This document shows, in pieces, positions 57,384 to 64,000 of a stretch of 64,000 nt of DNA. Position numbers and translations under genes: made by a program. Position 1 is the first letter of the stretch; each line of letters starts with the position of its first letter. Origin of the DNA: Bartonella grahamii ATCC 700132 (GTDB lineage: Bacteria > Pseudomonadota > Alphaproteobacteria > Rhizobiales > Rhizobiaceae); NCBI RefSeq assembly GCF_000518085.1, contig NZ_JACX01000007.1:1-64000 (forward strand), read 5' to 3'. The notes below the pieces were generated by a model. That model made no database searches. It worked only from the letters and a program-made list of their open reading frames with translations, and was not told the origin of the DNA.

Positions 57384-58034
57384 ATGGGTAGTCTTAATAT
57401 ACATATTATTCCAGTTACGACATTCCAACAAAATTGCACTTTGCTTTTTGATAGTGAATGTAAAACGGGGGTTCTCGTTGATCCTGGTGGTGATTGGCCG
57501 CGGATTCAAGACGTAATCGAAAAGAATGGCGTTATCGTTGAGGCTATTTGGATAACACATGGTCATTTTGATCATGTGGGAGCAGCAATGCAAGCGAAAG
57601 AGGCGCTTAATGTAAAAATTATCGGTTCACATCGCGATGATAAGCCTGTGATGGATGCCGTGAGCGAAAGCGCAAAAAATTACGACATCACTGATGCATG
57701 CATCTGTATTCCTGACCAATGGTTAGAAGATGGTGAGTGCGTTCATTTTGCTGGACATGTGTTTAAGGTTTTTCACACCCCAGGACATTCTCCTGGTCAT
57801 GTTATTTATTTCAATGAAAAAGAACGCTTAGCTCTCTTGGGTGATGTGCTCTTTCGTGGTTCTATTGGACGCACTGATTTCCCCTTCTGTTCTCATGAAA
57901 AATTGATGCACTCTCTTCGAGAAAAAGTTTTACCCTTAGGCGATGATGTTTGTTTTATCTGTGGGCATGGTCCTAAAAGTAGCATAGGCTATGAGCGCCA
58001 AAATAATCCTTTTCTTCAAGATTTTAATATATGA
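57384..58034 (+). CDS. MBL-fold hydrolase, glyoxalase II-like
   Basis: A 216-residue metallo-beta-lactamase fold enzyme with the metal motif THGHFDHVG, TPGHSPGHVIY, LLGDVLFRGSIGRTDFP and CGHGPKSS. Resembles the YcbL group of single-domain glyoxalase II-like hydrolases; the substrate is a thioester such as S-lactoylglutathione. Followed by a strong bidirectional terminator. Confidence 0.85.
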   Translation: MGSLNIHIIPVTTFQQNCTLLFDSECKTGVLVDPGGDWPRIQDVIEKNGVIVEAIWITHGHFDHVGAAMQAKEALNVKIIGSHRDDKPVMDAVSESAKNYDITDACICIPDQWLEDGECVHFAGHVFKVFHTPGHSPGHVIYFNEKERLALLGDVLFRGSIGRTDFPFCSHEKLMHSLREKVLPLGDDVCFICGHGPKSSIGYERQNNPFLQDFNI

Positions 58035-58040
58035 GCAAAC

Positions 58041-58066
58041 AAAAAAACGCTTTGAAGCGTTTTTTT
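58041..58066. terminator. Bidirectional Rho-independent terminator
   Basis: AAAAAAACGCTT, a tiny loop and AAGCGTTTTTTT form a stem of up to 12 bp with A- and T-tracts on either side. It lies 7 nt after the hydrolase stop and 34 nt before the stop of the convergent BA14k gene, so it can serve both. Confidence 0.88.
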
Positions 58067-58099
58067 GTGCCATTTAAGACTTTTTTAGTAGAACAGAAG

Positions 58100-58855
58100 T
58101 TAATTTATTGGGGCATAACAAATGTGTTCCAAACCATTACGGTCTCGAAAAGTCCCTGTTTTAGGGTTGAAGGAACGGTATTTTTTCTTGCAATAGCTAA
58201 GCCAATTAGATTCTAATGATTGCTGGAGTGGCTCATATTCCGCCGTTTGCTGCACCTGATAAACTCTTTGATTTTGCGGAACTTTTTGATAAATTACCTG
58301 ATTTTGTGGTACTATTTGATAAACCACTTGTGGCTGTTCTGGTTTTTTTAAAATTGTACCAAGAATACCCACCGCTAAAGCATCTCCTGAGTTGTCTATA
58401 TGAATATTACTGTGTTTTGTCTTTTTGCGTTCAATGTGATGATATGTTTTGTTTTCAACATGATGATAATGATGATAATGATGATGATGATGATGATGAT
58501 GTTGTTGTTGTTGTTCCGTCTTATTAAGTTTGGCTTTAAATCTTCTAGAGTTTTCTTCAGAACGCTTGCGGAAATCATCAACAAACTTTTGGAAATCATC
58601 AGAATGACAGACATTTTTGCTATCAGAACAATGGGAGCTAGAAAAATGGGAACGCCAGATATCATCAATTTTCTTATCAATTTCCCTTGTCGCATCATCT
58701 CTTTCTTTACGCATCTTCCTCATCATATCATCTGTTTCTCTCGTGATAGAGTGAGTAAAGTCCCATGCCATATCCGCAAGCGTTGCATTTAGCGGCATGA
58801 AAACGGTTACAGTTGACATTGCTGATAATACCGCTAACCTGATCACCTTTTTCAT
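58100..58855 (-). CDS. His-rich BA14k-family secreted protein
   Basis: A 251-residue protein with a signal peptide (cleavage near ATLA, residue 27), a charged helical stretch (RKMRKERDDATREIDKKI), a low-complexity tract QQQQHHHHHHHHYHHYHH (about residues 115-132), a repeat of QxxQVIYQKVPQNQ type, and the C-terminal BA14k domain WLSYCKKKYRSFNPKTGTF with conserved Cys and SFNPKTGTF. BA14k proteins of Brucella are immunoreactive and lectin-like. The His tract is encoded by a run of CAT/CAC-type triplets that may expand or shrink without frameshift. Metal binding is possible. Confidence 0.8.
   Translation of the reverse strand: MKKVIRLAVLSAMSTVTVFMPLNATLADMAWDFTHSITRETDDMMRKMRKERDDATREIDKKIDDIWRSHFSSSHCSDSKNVCHSDDFQKFVDDFRKRSEENSRRFKAKLNKTEQQQQHHHHHHHHYHHYHHVENKTYHHIERKKTKHSNIHIDNSGDALAVGILGTILKKPEQPQVVYQIVPQNQVIYQKVPQNQRVYQVQQTAEYEPLQQSLESNWLSYCKKKYRSFNPKTGTFRDRNGLEHICYAPIN
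58460..58515. repeat. Trinucleotide repeat tract in the BA14k gene
   Basis: On the plus strand ATG/ATA-type triplets (58460-58500) are followed by five GTT units (58501-58515). They encode poly-Gln followed by a poly-His/Tyr run in the minus-strand gene. Slippage would change the tract by whole codons. Confidence 0.9.
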
Positions 58856-59284
58856 AATGATGCTCCTTGTGTAAATTCGTATTTTTCACATCCTACACGT
58901 TTCAAACTGAATAGAGCCTGAATAATTTTGGACTTTATTGTGGCAAAACAAATGAAAATTCATTTAGTTAAACCCATCGCAGATACAGTAAAATAAAATC
59001 ATGACAGAATTTTGATTTCAATTAATGTACTATGCTTGAGGTTAATTAATAAGTTTATATTGAGAGTACCCGATTTTTTACTATGAAATATAAACTCTTT
59101 GTTTAGGGATATTTTTTGTATCACTTGATACAATATAAATTGAATAATAGGTGTATGAATAAAAGTTATCATTTTTTATCATGAGTTTATGGTTCTACGA
59201 TAAAGTCTTGTTTTACTTTATTTGTTTTATAGAACAGTGTCCTGTTTGAATATTCATCTTTTGATGATAAGTAATATTTTAGTT
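58856..59284. other. Gap of about 430 bp
   Basis: AT-rich region between the start of the BA14k gene and the end of uvrB, both on the minus strand. It should contain the BA14k gene promoter; I see no gene, RNA or clear terminator for uvrB. Confidence 0.4.
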
Positions 59285-61669
59285 CTATATCAGACTATAA
59301 ATGTATAAAGATAATATATTGTAAGTAATTTTTTGATATATATAAGACATTCTCTTTAAATTTGTCTGCGTTTTTTTTCGTTTTATTGTTGCTTGATTAG
59401 GGGTGTTTTTACCAGATTTTCCTTTTCGATTTTCCAAAATACCAGTATCCATGGTTGGTCCCATGTGTGCAAGGTCTGGTTTGGAGAAAAGACTTGGTTG
59501 TAACACGGGCTCATGGGTGGATTGTTCGCTATGATGTGTTAAGGGGTTCTCAGCGATTTCTAGTTCTATCTTTTGTAATTGTTTGATTTCATCGCGAAGT
59601 CGCGCTGCTTCTTCAAAGTTGAGATCAGCAGCTGCTTCATGCATTAATTTTTCAAGGTGTTTAATATGAGATGCTAAATTGTTGCCAACCATATTTTTTT
59701 TCTCGATAACATCAGGGGTAATTGTGCGAATATGGTTGTTTTCATAGCCTGAATTGAGAATATCTCCGATATTTTTTTTGATACTTTTTGGTGTGATATG
59801 GTGTTCTTCATTATAGGCTATTTGTTTTTGTCGACGTCTTTGTGTCTCCTGTAAGGCTCGTTCTATGGAGCCTGTGATTGTATCTGCATAGAGGATAACG
59901 CGGCCATCTACGTTACGTGCAGCACGTCCGATTGTTTGTATGAGGGAAGTTTCAGAGCGCAAAAAGCCCTCCTTATCAGCATCTAGAATGGCAACAAAAC
60001 CACATTCTGGAATATCTAAGCCTTCTCGGAGCAAGTTGATACCGATGAGGACATCAAAGGTTCCAAGCCGCAGATCGCGTAGAATTTCAATGCGTTCTAA
60101 TGTATCAATGTCAGAATGCATATAGCGTACGCGAATATCTTGTTCGTGGAGATATTCAGTTAAGTCCTCGGCCATACGCTTTGTGAGAACTGTCACCAAT
60201 GTACGGTAGCCTTTTTGAATTGTTTTACGAATTTCATTCACAACATCATCGACTTGATTGCTGGCTGGACGAACCTCTGTTGGTGGATCAATGAGCCCTG
60301 TTGGACGAATAATTTGTTCTGCAAAAGTGCCATGAGATTGTTCTATTTCCCAGCGTCCTGGTGTTGCAGAGACGGCAATAGTTTGTGGGCGCATGGCATC
60401 CCATTCTTCAAAGCGTAAAGGGCGATTGTCCATACAGGAAGGTAGGCGAAACCCATATTCTGCTAGGGTTGCTTTTCTTCGAAAGTCACCTCGGTACATG
60501 CCTCCAATTTGGGGAATGGTTACGTGGCTTTCATCGATAAAAACAAGAGCATTGTTTGGAATGTATTCGAACAAGGTTGGTGGTGGTTCACCAGGTTTTC
60601 GTCCTGTTAAATAGCGTGAATAATTTTCGATTCCAGAGCATGAGCCGGTGGTTTCCAACATTTCCAAATCAAAAATTGTACGTTGTTCTAAACGTTGTGC
60701 TTCTAAAAGACGTCCAGCTGCGTTCAACTCATCAAGGCGTTGAGCGAGTTCCATTTTGATCGATTTCATCGCTTGATTGAGTGTTGGGCGTGGTGTTACG
60801 TAGTGTGAGTTGGCATAAATTTTAATCGATTGAAGATCGCCTGTTTTTTGTCCCGTTAGAGGATCAAATTCCGTAATTGTTTCCACTTCATCGCCAAAGA
60901 GCGAAATACGCCAAGCACGATCTTCGAGGTGGGCAGGGAAAATTTCGATTGTATCCCCTCGAACACGAAAGGAACCACGAATGAAATTGATATCTTGTCG
61001 ATAATACTGTTGAGAGACTAAATCAGCCAAGAGTTTTCGTTGATTGAGTTTATCACCTTTTTCTATTTTGAAGGTCATAGCAGTATAAGTTTCTACTGAA
61101 CCAATCCCGTAAATACACGATACAGACGCGACAATAATGACGTCATCACGTTCAAGGACAGCACGTGTTGCTGCATGGCGCATACGGTCGATTTGTTCAT
61201 TAATTGAGGATTCTTTTTCAATATAGGTATCAGAGCGTGCAACGTAGGCTTCTGGCTGATAATAGTCATAATAGGAAACAAAATATTCGACGGCATTATG
61301 AGGAAAAAAACTTTTAAATTCCCCATAAAGCTGCGCTGCTAGAGTTTTATTGGGAGCTAAAATCAGAGCTGGACGCTGTGTTTTTTCAATGATTTTGGCC
61401 ATTGTATAGGTTTTTCCTGAGCCGGTAACACCCAAAAGCACTTGTGTACGTTCATCTTTTTGAATTCCCTCAACCAGAGTTTTAATTGCTTGAGGTTGAT
61501 CTCCCGCAGGTTCAAAGGGTGTTTCGAGTTGAAATGGAATGCCACCTTCAGACTTTTCAGGACGAACAGGGCGGTGAGGTGTCCATAACGCGCCATTCTT
61601 AAAAAGAGGATTGCCTGAGGCAATCAGAGCAGAAAGAGCCTCAACTGTTGCTGTAACACCATTTTTCAT
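59285..61669 (-). CDS. uvrB: Excinuclease ABC subunit B
   Basis: A 794-residue nucleotide excision repair helicase that loads onto damage with UvrA and recruits UvrC. Walker [11 protein letters not shown], the damage-binding hairpin region [23 protein letters not shown], helicase motifs ([17 protein letters not shown]) and the C-terminal UVR motif [27 protein letters not shown] are all present. The tail after residue 745 is unlike other UvrB proteins (ends [20 protein letters not shown]) and starts just after an A8 run in the coding strand (T8 at about 59369-59376), so the natural end may be a few codons past that run. Confidence 0.93.
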   Translation of the reverse strand: MKNGVTATVEALSALIASGNPLFKNGALWTPHRPVRPEKSEGGIPFQLETPFEPAGDQPQAIKTLVEGIQKDERTQVLLGVTGSGKTYTMAKIIEKTQRPALILAPNKTLAAQLYGEFKSFFPHNAVEYFVSYYDYYQPEAYVARSDTYIEKESSINEQIDRMRHAATRAVLERDDVIIVASVSCIYGIGSVETYTAMTFKIEKGDKLNQRKLLADLVSQQYYRQDINFIRGSFRVRGDTIEIFPAHLEDRAWRISLFGDEVETITEFDPLTGQKTGDLQSIKIYANSHYVTPRPTLNQAMKSIKMELAQRLDELNAAGRLLEAQRLEQRTIFDLEMLETTGSCSGIENYSRYLTGRKPGEPPPTLFEYIPNNALVFIDESHVTIPQIGGMYRGDFRRKATLAEYGFRLPSCMDNRPLRFEEWDAMRPQTIAVSATPGRWEIEQSHGTFAEQIIRPTGLIDPPTEVRPASNQVDDVVNEIRKTIQKGYRTLVTVLTKRMAEDLTEYLHEQDIRVRYMHSDIDTLERIEILRDLRLGTFDVLIGINLLREGLDIPECGFVAILDADKEGFLRSETSLIQTIGRAARNVDGRVILYADTITGSIERALQETQRRRQKQIAYNEEHHITPKSIKKNIGDILNSGYENNHIRTITPDVIEKKNMVGNNLASHIKHLEKLMHEAAADLNFEEAARLRDEIKQLQKIELEIAENPLTHHSEQSTHEPVLQPSLFSKPDLAHMGPTMDTGILENRKGKSGKNTPNQATIKRKKTQTNLKRMSYIYQKITYNILSLYIYSLI

Positions 61670-61928
61670 TGTTGTATCCTTTAATAGAAAAGTGCTGGTG
61701 ATTTTAAAGAAAATACTAATTTTTACAATTTCATTACGACAACAGCAAAACGTTATTGAACAGATTTATTTTGGTTTATTGGAGCTTTCATTAGGATATT
61801 GATCAAGTTTTTTCTATGAGACGAATTCTTCGAAGTGTTTCTTTGGAGGGGGCATATTGTGGTTGTTCGTGGACACTATTGCATTTTTGCCATGATGATA
61901 TTTAAGATGGCATAAGTTATTATGGCTG

Positions 61929-62243
61929 TTATGGAGAAGAATCGGTACGTTTGGGCACTAAAGACATCGTGTATGTGTGATAAAGATCATTTCCATCTTT
62001 AAATGAAAGATAACGAGATGACACCCAACCTATTTGAGTGTTATATCGGATATGGCACCAATTGCCTTCACAGTTTTTAACAAAAACCAATTCTCCAGCA
62101 GAGATTAAGCCGCAAAGTGCATACTGAGTGCTAGGACCTGTTCTAAAATTAAGATTTCTCGTAACAAAAGCATCCGCAGCTTCAGATACTGTTGTGGCGA
62201 AAAAGAAAGAGCCAAACATAAAAAAAATGACGATTTTTTTCAT
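61929..62243 (-). CDS. Secreted SH3-domain protein
   Basis: A 104-residue protein with a signal peptide (cleavage after SEA, residue 22) and one bacterial SH3 domain (RNLNFRTGPSTQYALCGLISAGELVFVKNCEGNWCHIRYNTQIGWVSSRYL) with two Cys likely forming a disulphide. Such domains bind cell wall peptides. Single gene; function not known beyond this. Confidence 0.8.
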   Translation of the reverse strand: MKKIVIFFMFGSFFFATTVSEAADAFVTRNLNFRTGPSTQYALCGLISAGELVFVKNCEGNWCHIRYNTQIGWVSSRYLSFKDGNDLYHTYTMSLVPKRTDSSP

Positions 62244-62481
62244 TCTTCTGTAAAGAATTGCTTTAGAGATTTTCTATCCTTCTCTCTTTGTATCCCATAT
62301 GATTTCTTTTGCTAGATTATGATAAAACAGAAAAAAATACAATTCTTTCTTCTTTAGGAGACTTTAAAGAGAAGAGTGAAGTTTAACGGTTTAAACACCA
62401 AAATGAGATGTTTTAATCACTATTTGTGCATGTTTTGTTTCCTTTATTTATTTTTGTATGGAAAATAGCGATACTGTACTA

Positions 62482-62487
62482 TATAAT
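62482..62487 (+). promoter_or_regulatory. Candidate -10 box of the greA promoter
   Basis: A consensus TATAAT; the -35 region 17 nt upstream (TGGAAA, 62459-62464) is weak. A start near 62494 would put the leader terminator about 45 nt into the transcript. Confidence 0.45.
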
Positions 62488-62505
62488 AAAAAAGATCGTA
62501 GTTTT

Positions 62506-62539
62506 CGGATTCCAAAAGTAATTTTGGAAGCCGTTTTTT
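62506..62539 (+). terminator. Terminator hairpin in the greA leader
   Basis: A 12-bp stem with one mismatch (62506-62517 with 62522-62533), GTAA loop and six T (62534-62539), 42 nt before the greA ATG. It lies inside the likely leader, so it may make a short RNA and limit greA expression. Confidence 0.75.
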
Positions 62540-62581
62540 GTATTTTTATTAAACCTTCCGTGTAATAGAAAGGGACGGATT

Positions 62582-63055
62582 ATGGAAAAAGTTCCGATGA
62601 CTACAGCTGGTTTTGAGAGTCTTAAAGAAGAGTTGCGTTGGCGTCAACAACAGGAGCGTCCGCGAATTATTGAAGCAATTTCTGAGGCGCGTGCACATGG
62701 TGATTTATCAGAAAATGCTGAGTATCATGCAGCTAAAGAAGCGCAAAGCCATAATGAGGGGCGTATAAATGAGCTTGAAGATTATATCGCACGAGCAGAA
62801 GTTATAGATGTTACGCGTCTTTCAGGCGACAAAATAAAATTTGGAGCAACCATTAAACTCTTGGATGAGGATACTGAAGAAAAAAAAGTGTATCAGATCG
62901 TAGGAGATCAAGAAGCTGATGTAAAGGTTGGTAAAATCTCTATTTCTTCGCCTATTGCACGTGCACTCATTGGCAAGCAAGAAGGTGATGTGATTGAGGT
63001 GAATGCACCAGGTGGTGCACATAATTACGAGATCATTAAGGTTCAGTACATCTAA
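62582..63055 (+). CDS. greA: Transcription elongation factor GreA
   Basis: A 157-residue factor that rescues backtracked RNA polymerase. N-terminal coiled coil ([41 protein letters not shown] with the acidic tip) and the C-terminal FKBP-like domain ([24 protein letters not shown]) are complete. Followed 17 nt later by the glycosyltransferase gene. Confidence 0.96.
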   Translation: MEKVPMTTAGFESLKEELRWRQQQERPRIIEAISEARAHGDLSENAEYHAAKEAQSHNEGRINELEDYIARAEVIDVTRLSGDKIKFGATIKLLDEDTEEKKVYQIVGDQEADVKVGKISISSPIARALIGKQEGDVIEVNAPGGAHNYEIIKVQYI

Positions 63056-63072
63056 ATAACATATGGATTATT

Positions 63073-64000
63073 ATGCGTGTATCTTTGGATGAAACTGAGA
63101 TTATTGCGCCTCACTTTAAAAGGCGTTTATCGGGAGTAACATCTACGATTATTCAGCTTATTCCACTGCAACGCGAACAGGGGGTGCGTATATCCACTTT
63201 GGGGTTTGGTTTACCACAAACTTTGCCGGCTCTTGCCTTTAAGGACCTTTTCGGACTTTGGAAAAGTCCGAAAGGGAAGCCATTTCGTATTTGGCATGCA
63301 CGACGCAATATTGAGATGCTTTTTGGGATCTTTTTGCGCGATATCTTGAAAATGAAGCTGAAACTTATCTTTACATCGGCTTCACAACGCCATCATAAGC
63401 CTTTTACCAAATGGTTGATTCGCTGTATGGATAGGGTTATCGCTACCAGTACACATACGGGCGCTTATCTAGAAGTGCCTCATAAGGTTATTATGCATGG
63501 GGTGGATGTGAAGCGTTTTACTCCACCACAGACTCTTGATGATTACTTTTCTTCGACAGGATTTCCAGGAAAATATGCGGTAGGGTGTTTTGGGCGTCTG
63601 CGTTACTCAAAGGGAACAGATTTATTTGTTGATGCCATGATAGCGTTATTACCTGACTATCCTGAATGGACAGCACTTATCGCTGGTCGTACGACAGAGC
63701 AATATTATCATTTTGAAAAAGAATTACACCAAAAGATTGCTAAGGCTGGTCTGGATGATCGCATTATTTTTCTTGGTGAGATTCTGGATATCCCTTTGTG
63801 GTATCGTCGTTTATCGCTTTATGTTGCACCTTCTCGTACAGAAGGTTTCGGTTTAACACCATTAGAAGCAATGGCATCACAGGTTGCGGTTGTAACGAGT
63901 GATGCAGGAGCTTATAAAGAATTGGTGGCCGAGGGAACAGGAACAGTTGTAAAAGCAGGAGATGGAGCGGCTTTAACAGCAGCAATTGAACCTTATTTTG
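63073..64000 (+). CDS. lpsB: Glycosyltransferase family 4, LPS core mannosyltransferase-like; cut by right edge
   Basis: ATG at 63073 opens a frame that runs past the right edge (309 codons visible). IIAPHFKRRLSGVTSTIIQLIPLQ at the start is characteristic of rhizobial LpsB/LpcC, which adds mannose to the LPS inner core. Further GT4 features: GCFGRLRYSKGTDLFVDAM and RTEGFGLTPLEAMASQVAVV (nucleotide-sugar site EGFGLTPLE). The greA-lpsB order is also that of Sinorhizobium. The start is 17 nt after the greA stop, so co-transcription is likely. Confidence 0.8.
   Translation, partial: MRVSLDETEIIAPHFKRRLSGVTSTIIQLIPLQREQGVRISTLGFGLPQTLPALAFKDLFGLWKSPKGKPFRIWHARRNIEMLFGIFLRDILKMKLKLIFTSASQRHHKPFTKWLIRCMDRVIATSTHTGAYLEVPHKVIMHGVDVKRFTPPQTLDDYFSSTGFPGKYAVGCFGRLRYSKGTDLFVDAMIALLPDYPEWTALIAGRTTEQYYHFEKELHQKIAKAGLDDRIIFLGEILDIPLWYRRLSLYVAPSRTEGFGLTPLEAMASQVAVVTSDAGAYKELVAEGTGTVVKAGDGAALTAAIEPYF

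Larger units (their letters stand above)
62244..62581. other. Divergent gap of about 340 bp with the greA leader
   Basis: It separates the SH3 protein gene (minus) from greA (plus). The greA side has a TATAAT at 62482-62487 and a terminator hairpin at 62506-62539. The rest shows no gene or RNA. Confidence 0.5.

Noticed and set aside
58396-58792. Frames on both strands through the His-tract region
   Set aside because: Poly-Ile, poly-Met and poly-Asp translations arise from the triplet repeat read in wrong frames.
1-64000. CRISPR array or complete tRNA/rRNA gene
   Set aside because: No regularly spaced repeats and no full cloverleaf or rRNA stretch were found; the only tRNA-like sequence is the 25-nt fragment at 324-348.

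Overview
The window looks like chromosomal DNA of an alphaproteobacterium of the order Hyphomicrobiales (Rhizobiales), most probably Bartonella. The DNA is AT-rich with long AT-rich gaps. It carries a FeuP/FeuQ-like two-component pair, an Omp31/hemin-binding-type outer membrane protein, a BA14k-family protein, a BMFP/UbiK-like protein, a split cytochrome c maturation set (CcmI, E, F, H) and a greA-lpsB/lpcC-type junction. The species call is an inference from gene families; no search was run.

Region 1 (1-6.8 kb) is accessory DNA. A gene fragment at the left edge is followed by a 25-nt sequence matching the 3' end of a tRNA-Gln, as at an integration site. Next, on the minus strand, comes a type I secretion set: an ABC exporter without the peptidase-like N-terminal domain, an HlyD-type adaptor broken by one extra base in a C5 run, and an HlyC/RTX-type lysine acyltransferase in which the expected catalytic His is Tyr. 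Divergent from these are two cassettes on the plus strand. Each has a glycine-zipper, bacteriocin-like protein gene (with HPKSWLFPEDD and HPNPSC blocks), a nearly identical ~163-bp 3' repeat, and two small membrane protein genes that resemble immunity genes. I infer a decaying microcin/bacteriocin-like toxin-immunity-export locus, possibly with fatty-acylated peptides. It is the most unusual system in the window.

Region 2 (7.3-26 kb) is mostly housekeeping and envelope: DUF1499, DUF1254 and DUF1214 proteins, a class A penicillin-binding protein, a small PepSY-like secreted protein with feuP-feuQ, ccmI-ccmE-ccmF-ccmH, an HtrA/DegP protease followed by a second OmpR-type regulator/kinase pair, and glnE. 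A perfect 13-bp inverted repeat lies between htrA and the regulator gene.

Region 3 (26-40.6 kb) holds an Omp31/Hbp-type barrel protein, two decayed phage-type integrase fragments (about 27.5 and 39.0 kb) that share sequence, a metallophosphoesterase, a tightly coupled moxR-DUF58-BatA/DUF4159-membrane protein operon, a CCA-adding enzyme and TrmL.

Region 4 (40.6-64 kb) is core metabolism and information processing: the cytochrome bc1 operon petABC, a PRC-barrel protein, YchF, an L,D-transpeptidase, pth and rplY, a HerA-like ATPase, prs, the lgt-midA-pgeF operon, a UbiK/BMFP protein, a YbjN protein, an EnvZ/OmpR-like pair, a glyoxalase II-like hydrolase, a His-rich BA14k protein, uvrB, an SH3 protein, greA with a terminator in its leader, and a mannosyltransferase-like lpsB/lpcC gene cut by the right edge.
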